Of a stretch of 64,000 nucleotides of DNA, positions 8,206 through 16,124 are shown piece by piece. Below the pieces are notes generated by a model. That model saw nothing but the letters and a program-made list of their open reading frames with translations, was not told the origin of the DNA and did no database searches. A program made the position numbers and the translations under genes. The stretch comes from Microbacterium foliorum (GTDB lineage: Bacteria > Actinomycetota > Actinomycetes > Actinomycetales > Microbacteriaceae): positions 3,472,001 to 3,536,000 of the forward strand of contig NZ_CP031425.1 in the NCBI RefSeq assembly GCF_003367705.1. The letters are read 5' to 3'. The first letter of the stretch is position 1, and the number at the start of each line of letters is the position of its first letter.

Positions 8206-9037
8206 CGTGATCCTCACTGCGCAGCCACTCGTCGAATCTGATGCGCCCCTGCCGGGCATCGGCGCCGCCGCGCAGCGCCCCCGACGCGAGCCCCGTGCCG
8301 TATGCGCCGGGCAGGCGCGCCCCCACCACGCGCCGGCGCAGACCGTCATACGCGAGCTGCCGTCGGGCGACGTCGAGCAGGATCTCATCGCGCGGACCGA
8401 CCAGGTCGCTCGCCCGACCGGCCGGCGCACCCTCTGCGACCCGCACCAGATGCGCGCCGACCTCCCGAGCGGCCACCGGCCGCATGAGCAGCCTCGGCAG
8501 AAGTGCCACCGGCCCGCGCATCCGCTGGAGCATCTGCCCGGCGAACTCGTGGAACTGCGCCGCTCTCGCGATCGTGAAAGGCACCGGTCCCCTCGCCACC
8601 GCCCGCTCCTGTGCGAGCTTGCCCGCGTAGTAGGACGAATCGATCCCGTCGATCCCCACGATCGACAGCGTGACGTGATGCCCGACACCCGCCACCTCCT
8701 CCGCAGCGAGCAGAGTGCGGCTCGCCGTCTCGAAGAAGGCGATCGCCTTCGTCGCCGAGAGGGTGGTCGTGTTCGTGGCGTCGATCACGGCATCCGCGCC
8801 CTGCAGCGCCGCGACGAGACCCGCGCCCGTGATCACGTCGACACGGCCCACGTCGACACGGCCCACGTCGACACGGCCCACGTCGACACGGCCCACGTCG
8901 ACACGGCCCACGTCGACACGGCCCACGTCGACGCCGCCCGCGCGCGAGAGCACGACGACCTCATGCCCCGCGGCCCGCGCCTGCGCGACGGCATGCCGAC
9001 CCACGACACCCGTTCCTCCTGCCACGGCGATCCTCAT
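8192..9037 (-). CDS. NmrA-like / atypical SDR NAD(P)-binding protein with pentapeptide repeats
   Basis: 281 residues. MRIAVAGGTGVVGRHAV is a Rossmann GxxGxxG dinucleotide site; ADAVIDATNTTT and YYAGKLAQERAV fit atypical SDR/NmrA-like oxidoreductases or epimerases. AGGAAG before ATG 9037 sets the start. After the second beta strand (EVVVLSRAGG) the protein carries VDVGR six times and then VDVITG, encoded by a 15-bp tandem repeat; the native fold needs only one such strand, so the repeats should form a loop insertion. It is divergent from an ECF41-type sigma factor. ECF41 factors are known to sit beside 'COE' genes (carboxymuconolactone decarboxylase, oxidoreductase, epimerase), so this is the probable regulated partner. 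Confidence 0.85.
   Translation of the reverse strand: MRIAVAGGTGVVGRHAVAQARAAGHEVVVLSRAGGVDVGRVDVGRVDVGRVDVGRVDVGRVDVGRVDVITGAGLVAALQGADAVIDATNTTTLSATKAIAFFETASRTLLAAEEVAGVGHHVTLSIVGIDGIDSSYYAGKLAQERAVARGPVPFTIARAAQFHEFAGQMLQRMRGPVALLPRLLMRPVAAREVGAHLVRVAEGAPAGRASDLVGPRDEILLDVARRQLAYDGLRRRVVGARLPGAYGTGLASGALRGGADARQGRIRFDEWLRSEDHVRGE
8834..8938. repeat. 15-bp in-frame minisatellite inside the NmrA-like gene
   Basis: Six exact copies of CACGTCGACACGGCC occupy 8834-8923, followed by a seventh copy with two changes at 8924-8938. The unit is a multiple of three and encodes VDVGR on the minus strand, so copy-number changes add or remove five residues without a frameshift. Confidence 0.97.
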
Positions 9038-9110
9038 CCGACTTCCTCTCTGCTCCGGGAACACGCCTTCGCGCGGTGCGTGCGCCCACCGCGCACCCTC
9101 CCGCTGTGAT

Positions 9111-9164
9111 GACGGGACGGCCGTCAAGAATGTGAGGCCTCACACGTGCGCACCCTGCGTCGTC
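9111..9164. promoter_or_regulatory. Symmetric divergent ECF41-like promoter pair
   Basis: The perfect palindrome TGTGAGGCCTCACA (9131-9144) gives TCACA reading out in both directions. Exactly 16 bases beyond each TCACA comes CGTC: plus strand 9140-9144 to 9161-9164, minus strand 9135-9131 to 9114-9111. ECF41 sigma factors are described as recognising a TGTCACA-type -35 and a CGTC -10. The plus copy faces the sigma gene, the minus copy the NmrA-like gene, consistent with autoregulation and control of its partner. Confidence 0.6.
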
Positions 9165-9299
9165 ATATCCTGCGAAGGCACCCGCGACAGGAAAGCACCG
9201 ACAGAAAACGCGCGGCAAGAGCCCCCGCGAGCACGAGCACGACCCACGAGCGCGACACAGGACGAGAACACGGCGGATGCCGCACCGGAGGAGACACCC

Positions 9300-10208
9300 A
9301 TGGACGACGATCTCGACGACGTCTTCCGCGAACGCCGCCGTCTGCTCGCACTCGGCTACCGGATGACGGGGACGCTGGCGGATGCCGAGGACATCGTGCA
9401 GGAGACGTACCTGCGGTGGTATCGGCTCACCGATGTCGAGCGCGAGGGCATCGCGAACCCGGCGGGCTGGCTGACGACCGTCGCCGGCCGCGTCGCGCTC
9501 GACCTCCTCGGGTCGGCACGTCGTCGACGCGAGCAGTACGTCGGGCCCTGGCTGCCGGAGCCCGTTCCGACCGATGTGTTCGCCGGGGCGATCGGGGCGC
9601 ACACGGCGTCGCCCCCGGATCCCCTCGACCGCATCACCCTCGACGACGACGTCTCGACCGCACTGCTCGTGGTGCTCGAGGCGATGACACCCGCCGAACG
9701 CGTGGCGTTCGTGATGCACGACGTCTTCGCCGTGCCGTTCGACGAGATCGCCGAGGCGGTCGGCAGATCCTCCGCGGCCGTGCGGCAGCTCGCGGCATCC
9801 GCTCGTCGCCACGTGCGCGAGAGCCGGGCGGTCGCGGTTCCTCGCGATGAGCACGATCGGGTCGTCCGCGCGTTCCAGAACGCCACGCGAACCGGCGAGA
9901 TCGGCGCGCTTCTGCGATTCCTCGCCCCCGACGTCGAGCTCCGCAGCGACGGCGGCGGTGTCGTCAGCGCCGCGCGCAACGTCGTGAGCGGAGCCGACCA
10001 CGTCGCCCGCTTCCTGCTCGGGATCGCAGCCAAGAGCCCCCGTCTGACGGTGGAGGAACAGCGGTTCGGCGACGGGATCGGCCTGGTGTTCCGCAACGAG
10101 GGCGCCGTGCACTCGGTCATGAACCTCCACGTCGAACACGGCGTGATCACCCAGCTGTGGATCGTCCTCAACCCCGCCAAACTGACCCACTGGCGGCCCG
10201 CCCTCTGA
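9300..10208 (+). CDS. ECF41-type RNA polymerase sigma factor (SigJ-like) with C-terminal SnoaL-like domain
   Basis: 302 residues. Region 2 spans about residues 8-72 (LALGYRMTGTLADAEDIVQETYLRWY then NPAGWLTTVAGRVALDLL); region 4 spans about 115-170 with an HTH (VPFDEIAEAVGRSSAAVRQLAASARR). The linker holds WLPEP (84-88), a hallmark of the ECF41 group, and the extra ~120-residue C-terminal domain is SnoaL/NTF2-like with DGGG (217-220) and a terminal NPAKLTHW. In this group the fused domain regulates activity in place of an anti-sigma factor. GGAGGAG precedes ATG 9300. It is divergent from the NmrA-like gene across a shared symmetric promoter. Confidence 0.92.
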   Translation: MDDDLDDVFRERRRLLALGYRMTGTLADAEDIVQETYLRWYRLTDVEREGIANPAGWLTTVAGRVALDLLGSARRRREQYVGPWLPEPVPTDVFAGAIGAHTASPPDPLDRITLDDDVSTALLVVLEAMTPAERVAFVMHDVFAVPFDEIAEAVGRSSAAVRQLAASARRHVRESRAVAVPRDEHDRVVRAFQNATRTGEIGALLRFLAPDVELRSDGGGVVSAARNVVSGADHVARFLLGIAAKSPRLTVEEQRFGDGIGLVFRNEGAVHSVMNLHVEHGVITQLWIVLNPAKLTHWRPAL

Positions 10209-10229
10209 TCCGCTCGTCCTCGCACGGCC

Positions 10230-10335
10230 CGTCTGCAGGATCGATGCACGGATGCAGGATGGTCGACGAGCTTCGGTCCTGCAGACGTGCGCCGGCCCTG
10301 CAGACGGTGCATGCCGGTCCTGCGGACGGTGCATG
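10230..10335. repeat. Hairpin plus 22-bp tandem repeat (TGCAGGA family)
   Basis: CGTCTGCAGGA (10230-10240) pairs with TCCTGCAGACG (10277-10287); the loop carries GCACGGATGCAGGA at 10246-10259, a 14-mer found again at 19502. A 22-bp near-repeat follows (10292-10313 and 10314-10335, two differences). The stretch from here to 10440 is GC-rich repeats with no gene. Confidence 0.8.
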
Positions 10336-10446
10336 CCGGCCCCACCACCCGGCGCGCACGGCCCCGCCACCCGGCACGCACGGCCCGCCACACGGCCTCC
10401 TGCTAGCGTCGTCCCGTGCGCACCCCCGTGCAGATGCAGGAGACCG

Positions 10447-10986
10447 ATGAGCGACCACCAGATCCGGGATGCCGAGACCGCCGACCTCGAGGCGATCCTC
10501 GCGATCTACAACGATGCGGTGCTGCGCACGACCGCCATCTGGAACGATGACGCCGTCGACCTCGCCGACCGCACGGCATGGATGGCCGAGCGCACCGCAC
10601 GGGGATATCCGGTGCTCGTCGCGGTCGACGACACGGGAGACGGCACCGGAGTGCTGGGCTACGCCACCTTCGGCGACTTCCGTCCGCACCACGGCTTCCG
10701 GCACACGGTCGAGCACTCGGTCTATGTCCGCGACGGCGAGCGCGGGCGCGGCATCGGCAGAGCGCTGATGGTCGAGCTGATCGACCGTGCGCGCAGGCTC
10801 GGCGTGCACGTGATGGTCGCGGCGGTCGAGAGCGGCAACACCGGCTCGGTCATCATGCACAAGCGCCTCGACTTCCTGCAGGTCGGGCGGATGCCGCAAG
10901 TCGGCGCCAAGTTCGATCGCTGGCTCGATCTCACCCTGCTGCAGCTCGTGCTCGACGACCGTCCCTTCCCGGACGAGCTCTCGTGA
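10447..10986 (+). CDS. GNAT N-acetyltransferase, phosphinothricin/amino-acid acetyltransferase type
   Basis: 179 residues forming one GNAT domain. IRDAETADLEAILAIYNDAVLRTTAIW resembles the start of the phosphinothricin/L-amino-acid N-acetyltransferase subgroup, and RDGERGRGIGRALMVELIDRAR is the acetyl-CoA pyrophosphate-binding loop. GNTGSVIMHKRLDFLQVGRMPQVGAKFDRWLDL is the usual C-terminal part. It probably acetylates the amino group of a small molecule; the natural substrate is not known. GGAG lies before ATG 10447. The stop overlaps the pnuC GTG by 4 bases (GTGA), so the two are co-translated. Confidence 0.9.
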   Translation: MSDHQIRDAETADLEAILAIYNDAVLRTTAIWNDDAVDLADRTAWMAERTARGYPVLVAVDDTGDGTGVLGYATFGDFRPHHGFRHTVEHSVYVRDGERGRGIGRALMVELIDRARRLGVHVMVAAVESGNTGSVIMHKRLDFLQVGRMPQVGAKFDRWLDLTLLQLVLDDRPFPDELS

Positions 10987-11714
10987 ACGCCCTGCTCTGG
11001 CTGGCCGACGCCTTCAACTCGCAGTGGGTGCTGCCCGGCGGCCAGGTGCTGCTGATCCGCGAGGTGGTGGGCAACGTGTTCGGCCTCGCGAGCGCCCTCG
11101 GCGGCATGCAGCGCAAGATCTGGGCGTGGCCGGTGGGGATCGTGGGCAACCTGCTGCTGCTCACCGTGTTCCTCGGATCCATCCTGAATCCCGACCACGA
11201 GCTGCCCCACCTGCTCGGGCAGGCCGGTCGCCAGGTGATGTTCATCGTCGTCGCGGTCTACGGGTGGGTGCGCTGGCGCCAGGCCGCATCGGACGGCGGG
11301 CGCGTGACGCCCCGCTGGGCTCCGAACAGCGCCCGGATCGGCCTCGTGCTGGTCATGGTGATCGGCACGATCGCGCTCACTCCGCTCTTCCGCGCGCTCG
11401 GATCGTGGGAGCCAGTCTGGGCGGACGCCTGGACGTTCGTCGGATCCCTGCTCGCCACGTACGGCATGGCCAAAGGTTGGACGGAGTTCTGGCTCATCTG
11501 GATAGCCGTCGATGTGGTCGGCGTGCCGCTGCTGTTCAGTTCCGGCTTCTACGCGACCGGCTTCATGTACGTCTTCTACGGCGTCTTCACCGCGGTCGGC
11601 TTCGTCGTCTGGTGCCGCGCGCAGGCGAATGCGAAACCTCAGGTCGAGACGATCATGCCCGATCCCCGCCCGATCACCTCGACGGTGAAGACGATCGGCC
11701 CGGACCGGGACTGA
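10983..11714 (+). CDS. pnuC: PnuC-family nicotinamide riboside/vitamin transporter
   Basis: 243 residues, mostly hydrophobic, with about seven membrane segments from residue 25 to 215. The N-terminal EVVGNVFGLASALGGMQRKIWAWPVGIVGNLLLL and the later YGMAKGWTEFWLIWIAVDVVGVPLLF, with the conserved WxxW and aromatic residues, identify PnuC-type energy-independent transporters that take up nicotinamide riboside for NAD synthesis. The GTG start at 10983 overlaps the acetyltransferase stop (GTGA), supporting coupling. I see no NadR or riboswitch nearby, so specificity within the family (nicotinamide riboside versus another vitamin) is open. Confidence 0.88.
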   Translation: MNALLWLADAFNSQWVLPGGQVLLIREVVGNVFGLASALGGMQRKIWAWPVGIVGNLLLLTVFLGSILNPDHELPHLLGQAGRQVMFIVVAVYGWVRWRQAASDGGRVTPRWAPNSARIGLVLVMVIGTIALTPLFRALGSWEPVWADAWTFVGSLLATYGMAKGWTEFWLIWIAVDVVGVPLLFSSGFYATGFMYVFYGVFTAVGFVVWCRAQANAKPQVETIMPDPRPITSTVKTIGPDRD

Positions 11715-11819
11715 CCAGGCCCCGATTCGCATCGAGCGATCCGCCGGGGACTCCCCCGAATGTGTCGGCACGTGTCGCGCGGCTGGCCGGGCGGCCGATC
11801 GGCGGGTTTGCTAGACGCC

Positions 11820-13205
11820 ATGACCCGTCAGATCCGCTTCAACGCCTTCGACATGAACTGCGTCGCCCACCAGTCGTCCGGCCTGTGGCGGCATCCCGAT
11901 GACCGCTCCCGCCAGTACAACACCCTCTCGTACTGGACGGATCTGGCGAAGCTGCTCGAGAGCGCGACCTTCGACGGCATCTTCATCGCCGACGTCCTGG
12001 GCACCTACGACGTCTATGGCGGCACGAACGAGGCGGCGATCCGCAACGGCGCCCAGGTGCCCGTGAACGATCCGATCCTGCTCGTGAGCGCCATGGCCGC
12101 CGTCACCGAGCATCTCGGATTCGGCATCACCGCGGGCACCGCGTTCGAACACCCCTACCCGTTCGCGCGCCGCCTGAGCACGCTCGATCACCTCACGAAC
12201 GGCCGGGTCGGCTGGAACGTCGTCACCGGGTACCTGCCCAGCGCGGCGCGCAACATGGGCCAGACCGACCAGCTCGCCCACGACGACCGCTACGACCACG
12301 CCGACGAGTACGTCGAGGTGCTCTACAAGCTGTGGGAGGGGTCGTGGGAAGACGACGCCGTGGTCGAGGACCGCGAACGCGGCATCTTCACCGACCCGGC
12401 GAAGGTGCATCCGATCGGCCACGAGGGAAAGCACTTCAGCGTTCCCGGCATCCACATCTCCGAGCCGTCGCCGCAGCGCACTCCGGTGATCTACCAGGCC
12501 GGTGCCAGTCCCCGCGGGGTGAAGTTCGCGTCGGAGAACGCCGAGGCGATCTTCGTCGCCGCGCCCTCGAAGGAGGTGCTCGCGGGCACCGTGAAGCGCA
12601 TCCGCGACGCGCTCGAGGATGCCGGTCGCGACCGCTACGACGCCAAGATCTACACGCTGCTCACGGTGATCACCGGGGCGACGAGCGCGGATGCCGCGGC
12701 GAAGCACGCCGAGTACCTCTCGTACGCGAGCCCCGAGGGCGCGCTGACGTTCATGTCGGGCTGGATGGGCGTCGACCTGTCGCAGTACGCCGAGGACGAG
12801 CCGGTCGGGAACGTCGAGTCGAACGCCATCCGGTCGGTCCTGCAGCACCTGAAAGAGGAGGCCGACCTCGGTCGCGAATGGACCGTCGGCGACTTCGGCC
12901 GCCACAACGCGATCGGCGGCCTCGGCCCGACCGTCGTGGGCTCGGGCGTCGAGATCGCCGACGAACTGCAGTCGTGGGTCGAGGAGACCGACATCGACGG
13001 CTTCAACCTCGCCTATGCGGTCACTCCCGGCACCTGGCAGGACGTGATCGAGCACGTCATCCCGGTGCTGCGCGAGCGCGGCGTCTACCCGAACGAGTAC
13101 ACGCCGGGCACGCTGCGTCACAAGCTGCAGGGCAAGGGCGACCGGGTGCAGGACACGCATCGCGCCGCGCGATACCGGGTGGGGGCGAAGACTCCGGTCG
13201 CCTGA
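11820..13205 (+). CDS. LLM-class flavin-dependent monooxygenase (NtaA/SnaA/DszA type)
   Basis: 461 residues, matching the ~450-residue bacterial luciferase-like monooxygenases that use FMNH2 from a separate reductase. Typical segments are FIADVLGTYDVYGG, LGFGITAGTAFEHPYPFARRLSTLDHLTNGRVGWNVVTG, ARNMGQ, and TPVIYQAGASPRGVKFASENAEAIFVAAP. The subfamily acts on compounds such as nitrilotriacetate, EDTA, sulfones or dibenzothiophene sulfone; the real substrate is unknown. No clear ribosome site precedes ATG 11820, so the start is chosen from homologous N-termini. It follows pnuC after 105 bp; no flavin reductase is adjacent. Confidence 0.88.
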   Translation: MTRQIRFNAFDMNCVAHQSSGLWRHPDDRSRQYNTLSYWTDLAKLLESATFDGIFIADVLGTYDVYGGTNEAAIRNGAQVPVNDPILLVSAMAAVTEHLGFGITAGTAFEHPYPFARRLSTLDHLTNGRVGWNVVTGYLPSAARNMGQTDQLAHDDRYDHADEYVEVLYKLWEGSWEDDAVVEDRERGIFTDPAKVHPIGHEGKHFSVPGIHISEPSPQRTPVIYQAGASPRGVKFASENAEAIFVAAPSKEVLAGTVKRIRDALEDAGRDRYDAKIYTLLTVITGATSADAAAKHAEYLSYASPEGALTFMSGWMGVDLSQYAEDEPVGNVESNAIRSVLQHLKEEADLGREWTVGDFGRHNAIGGLGPTVVGSGVEIADELQSWVEETDIDGFNLAYAVTPGTWQDVIEHVIPVLRERGVYPNEYTPGTLRHKLQGKGDRVQDTHRAARYRVGAKTPVA

Positions 13206-13225
13206 TCAACTGGTCGTGCGAGAGG

Positions 13226-13405
13226 TCACTCGGCCTTCGAGCTGAAGAGTCCGCGCAGGACGAGGAACACCACGCCCGCGACGACGAGCACGATCGCGAG
13301 CTTGGCGATGAACCACAGGATCGAGAACAGCGCGCTGACGATCCACCAGGCGATCACCACGGCGAGGACGACTCCGATGACGGTCCACAGCGAGTTCTTG
13401 TTCAT
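13226..13405 (-). CDS. Small membrane protein, 59 residues
   Basis: A short gene encodes MNKNSLWTVIGVVLAVVIAW followed by a second hydrophobic run (LFSILWFIAKLAIVLVVAGVVFLVL) and a basic/polar end. Two short or one long membrane segment are likely. A TGGAAG ribosome site lies six bases before the ATG. Codon use is high-GC3 like its neighbours. It is convergent with the monooxygenase (21-bp gap) and divergent from the AhpD-like gene. It looks like an actinobacterial small inner-membrane protein of unknown function. Confidence 0.75.
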   Translation of the reverse strand: MNKNSLWTVIGVVLAVVIAWWIVSALFSILWFIAKLAIVLVVAGVVFLVLRGLFSSKAE

Positions 13406-13504
13406 GCTTCCAGCCTAGGCGGCAGGACTGACGTCACAGATCCGGATGCTGCGTCGTCAGTACCGGTGAGGCGCATCGGGCGCCTCCCCAGTGAAGGAGA
13501 CGAC

Positions 13505-13954
13505 GTGTCGCACGTGAACATCGGCAAGATCTACGCAGCCCCGTACCAGGCGATGCTCGAGTTCGCCGCAAAGGCCGCAGAGGCGGGAGCGGATGCCGGG
13601 CTCTCGCCGCTGCTCGTGGAGCTGGTCAAGGTTCGCGCCTCGCAGCTCAACGGCTGCGCGTTCTGCCTCAGAATGCACTGCGCCGACGCCGTCGAGGCCG
13701 GGGAGACGGCCGACCGCCTCGCGGTGCTCGCGGGCTGGTGGGAATCGCAGTACTTCAGCCCCGAAGAGCAGGCGGCGCTGCAGATCGCCGAGAACGTCAC
13801 GATCATCGGCGATCCGGGTCGCCTCGCCGACCGGGGAGTCGCGATCGACGGCGTGCTGACCGAGAAGCAGATCGCAGCCGTGACCTGGCTCGTCGTCGTG
13901 ATCAACAGCTGGAACCGCATCGCGATCAGCAGCCACTACCCGGTGCACGCCTGA
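13505..13954 (+). CDS. AhpD-like carboxymuconolactone decarboxylase-family protein
   Basis: 149 residues. The motif NGCAFCLRMH (Cys51, Cys54, His58) is the redox-active CxxC-x3-H centre of the AhpD branch, which reduces peroxides or supports thiol oxidoreduction rather than decarboxylating. GTG 13505 follows a clear AAGGAG. In this family the helix-rich monomer forms trimers or hexamers. Its neighbours are a divergent small membrane protein and the diiron/CDGSH pair 106 bp downstream. Carboxymuconolactone decarboxylase-type proteins are also one of the 'COE' partners of ECF41 factors, but this one is 3.7 kb from the sigma gene. Confidence 0.87.
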   Translation: MSHVNIGKIYAAPYQAMLEFAAKAAEAGADAGLSPLLVELVKVRASQLNGCAFCLRMHCADAVEAGETADRLAVLAGWWESQYFSPEEQAALQIAENVTIIGDPGRLADRGVAIDGVLTEKQIAAVTWLVVVINSWNRIAISSHYPVHA

Positions 13955-14060
13955 CGCGACGAGAGGGGTGGGGCGGATGCTGCGGCATCCGCCCTTCCGC
14001 ATCCGATGCGCCGCCGTCAAGTCCCTTCTCGGGCGATCGGCCGCGGGCGAGACTGCGAGC

Positions 14061-15101
14061 ATGTCTGCACCGACCCTCGTTCCGTCCGCCCTCCATGGCT
14101 GCGCCGCCCGCGGCCCGTTGAGCGACGCCGTCATCCGCCGACTGACCGGAACCGACGTCGACGACCTCGGCGCGCGGGCAGAGGTCGCCCTCGCCGCGAG
14201 CGACGACATCCTGCGCGACGACGACGTGCAGCTCGCCCTCTTCGTGCTCTACGCCTCGTCGTACGGCTCGCTGCCCGAGCTCGACCCTGCTCTGGAGTGG
14301 GATCCGGCGCTGGTCGCCACCCGAGGGCTCGTCGAGCACGCGTTCGAGCGGGCGCTGCGAGCCACGGTTCCGGCTCCTGAGCTGCCCGAACCGACCGTCG
14401 ACGCGGTCGGCCGCGCGCTGTTCGCCCTCGCCGAGGCGGACACCGGCCCGAGCCTGTCGCGCTACGTCGCGAAGAAGGCGACCGAGGAGCAGATGCGCGA
14501 GTTCTTCATGCAGCGCTCGATCTACACACTGCGGGAGGCGGACCCGCACTCCTGGGCGATCCCGCGTCTGCGCGGTCGGGCGAAGGCCGCGCTCGTCGAG
14601 ATCCAGTCCGACGAGTACGGCGGAGGACGCCCCGACCGCGTGCATGCGACGATCTTCGCTCGCGCGATGCGGGGCGCCGGCCTCGACGACACCTACGGCG
14701 GGTACGTCGACGACGTTCCGGCGATCACGCTCGCATCGCTCAACATGATGTCGATGTTCGGCATCAACCGACGACTCGTCGGCGCGATCGTCGGACATCT
14801 CGCGGCGTTCGAGATCACTTCGTCGATCCCCAACCGCATGTACGGCGACGGTCTGCGCCGGCTCGGCTTCACCGCGGACGTGACCGAGTACTTCGACGAG
14901 CATGTCGAGGCGGATGCCGTGCACGAGCAGATCGCCGCACGTGACCTCGCGGGTGCTCTGGCCGAGGACCGCCCCGAGCTGCTCGAGGACATCATGTTCG
15001 GCGCCGCGGCCTGTCTCACCGTCGACGGCTGGGCGGCCGGGCACATGCTCGAGTCGTGGACACGCGGCGAGTCCTCGCTGCGGGAGCGGTCGTCGCGATG
15101 A
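14061..15101 (+). CDS. Heme-oxygenase-like iron-containing redox enzyme
   Basis: 346 residues, almost entirely helical. It fits the 'iron-containing redox enzyme' group of heme-oxygenase-like diiron proteins: potential ligands occur in ALVEIQSDEYGGGRPDRVHATIF, in VGHLAAFEITSS, and in TEYFDEHVEADAVHEQ, where E, D and H are spaced as in metal-binding helices. The N-terminal ~100 residues are a less conserved helical extension. ATG 14061 gives a sensible start; the open frame extends 31 codons upstream without a better ribosome site. The stop overlaps the CDGSH start by ATGA, so an iron-sulfur protein is made with it, perhaps its electron donor. Substrate unknown. Confidence 0.75.
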   Translation: MSAPTLVPSALHGCAARGPLSDAVIRRLTGTDVDDLGARAEVALAASDDILRDDDVQLALFVLYASSYGSLPELDPALEWDPALVATRGLVEHAFERALRATVPAPELPEPTVDAVGRALFALAEADTGPSLSRYVAKKATEEQMREFFMQRSIYTLREADPHSWAIPRLRGRAKAALVEIQSDEYGGGRPDRVHATIFARAMRGAGLDDTYGGYVDDVPAITLASLNMMSMFGINRRLVGAIVGHLAAFEITSSIPNRMYGDGLRRLGFTADVTEYFDEHVEADAVHEQIAARDLAGALAEDRPELLEDIMFGAAACLTVDGWAAGHMLESWTRGESSLRERSSR

Positions 15102-15304
15102 TCGGGCCGGAGGAGTCCGTGACGATCACCGCGTATCCCGACGGGCCGCTGCTGGTCAGAGGGGCGGCCGTGATCGAGAACTCCGACGGAGAGCCGATCC
15201 CTGTCAGCCGACGCACCGTCGCGCTCTGCCGGTGCGGCCTGTCGACGATCAAGCCGTTCTGCGACGGCACGCACAAGGCGTCGGGGTTCCGCACCGACGT
15301 GTGA
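15098..15304 (+). CDS. CDGSH iron-sulfur domain protein
   Basis: 68 residues with the complete motif CRCGLSTIKPFCDGTH (ligands Cys44, Cys46, Cys55, His59), which binds a redox-active [2Fe-2S] cluster through three Cys and one His. The start ATG at 15098 overlaps the stop of the diiron-type enzyme (ATGA), and GGAG lies before it. A longer in-frame reading begins at 15056 but would overlap 46 bases. The coupled arrangement suggests it passes electrons to, or is assembled with, the upstream enzyme; that partnership is inferred from gene order. Confidence 0.92.
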   Translation: MIGPEESVTITAYPDGPLLVRGAAVIENSDGEPIPVSRRTVALCRCGLSTIKPFCDGTHKASGFRTDV

Positions 15305-15361
15305 TCTCCATGCTGCCTGTCGGCGTCGGTGACGCCGGTCGGTGCCGGTCGACGAAGCCGT

Positions 15362-15430
15362 GGGAGGAGAACTGCCTGTCGGGAGGAGAATCCGCGGGAT
15401 CGGGTCCTCCCGAGACAGAGTTTTCCTCCC
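15362..15430. repeat. GGGAGGA hairpin element, copy 1
   Basis: A 26-base arm (15362-15387) faces an imperfect complement (15405-15430) across a 17-base loop. Each arm has GGGAGGA at both ends. It lies between the convergent CDGSH gene and a lipoprotein gene and could terminate both. A closely similar element, beginning with the same GGGAGGAGAACT, is at 51539-51609. Confidence 0.85.
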
Positions 15431-15461
15431 AGAGGAGTGTTCGCGGGAGTGCTCGCGCCGG

Positions 15462-15998
15462 TCAGTGACCGACCGCCGGCAGGCAGCCGCCGTCCATGAT
15501 GATGCCGCCGACCTCGACGGTGAGCACATCGGCCGACACCTCTCCGAAGATGCATCCGCCCTCGGGTGCGGCGACCCCGAACGCGACGGCGCGGTCGTCG
15601 CCGATGATCTGGATGTCGCTCAGCCCGGCATCCGAGATCGCGTCCTCCACGGCGTCGACCGACAGGTCGCCCGAGGCGCGCAGGGCCTCGAGGGCCGTGC
15701 GGATGTCGGTCGCCGGCCGCTCGGCCGCCGTTCGGCTCGCCTCCGTCAGATCCACGCGGTCGCGGTAGCGGTCGTTCTGCGCCATCGCATTCTCGGGGTC
15801 GTACGGCGCGCAGTCCGCGGGCAGCTCGACGCCTTCGACCTGGGGGCACGCCGCGGTGGGGGTGGGACTCGGGGATGCCGTCGGCGATGCCGTCGACAGT
15901 CCGGTGGTCGCTGTCGCGCACCCCGCGAGCAGCATGGTCGTCGCGATGACGAGAAGCAGACGCGTGCCTCTCGACCTGTCCCCCCGGATCCTGGTCAT
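15462..15998 (-). CDS. Lipoprotein of unknown function
   Basis: 178 residues. Signal MTRIRGDRSRGTRLLLVIAT runs to lipobox LLAGC, then a Ser/Thr/Pro-rich linker and a globular part of about 120 residues with four cysteines (CPQVEGVELPADC and CIFGEV...GGC), consistent with two disulfides outside the membrane. I do not recognise the domain. ATG 15998 is chosen for its signal peptide; an ATG nine codons upstream (16025) is possible, and the ribosome site is weak for both. It is divergent from the two-component system, so it might belong to that regulon, though no shared site is obvious on its side. Confidence 0.75.
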   Translation of the reverse strand: MTRIRGDRSRGTRLLLVIATTMLLAGCATATTGLSTASPTASPSPTPTAACPQVEGVELPADCAPYDPENAMAQNDRYRDRVDLTEASRTAAERPATDIRTALEALRASGDLSVDAVEDAISDAGLSDIQIIGDDRAVAFGVAAPEGGCIFGEVSADVLTVEVGGIIMDGGCLPAVGH

Positions 15999-16085
15999 CC
16001 CCTCATGAAACCACAGGCGATCCACGCTGCCAACCTCCCTCCGTTCTCCTCCACGCCGCCGCCGACCACACCTCGACCGCCCCGC

Positions 16086-16101
16086 TTCAGCGCGGATTCA
16101 G
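16086..16101 (+). promoter_or_regulatory. Direct repeat TTCAG-N6-TTCAG, candidate response-regulator box
   Basis: TTCAG at 16086-16090 and 16097-16101 are 11 bp apart, about one helical turn, as expected for tandem binding of an OmpR-type dimer. They end 23 bp before the response-regulator ATG. The same word occurs three times at 10-11 bp spacing upstream of the PepSY-like gene (19645-19670). Confidence 0.5.
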
Positions 16102-16124
16102 CGTGCGCCCGCCACACTGGGATC

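Noticed and set aside
8834..8938. Possible CRISPR-like array
   Set aside because: The units are directly adjacent 15-mers without spacers and lie in a coding frame; no cas genes are present.
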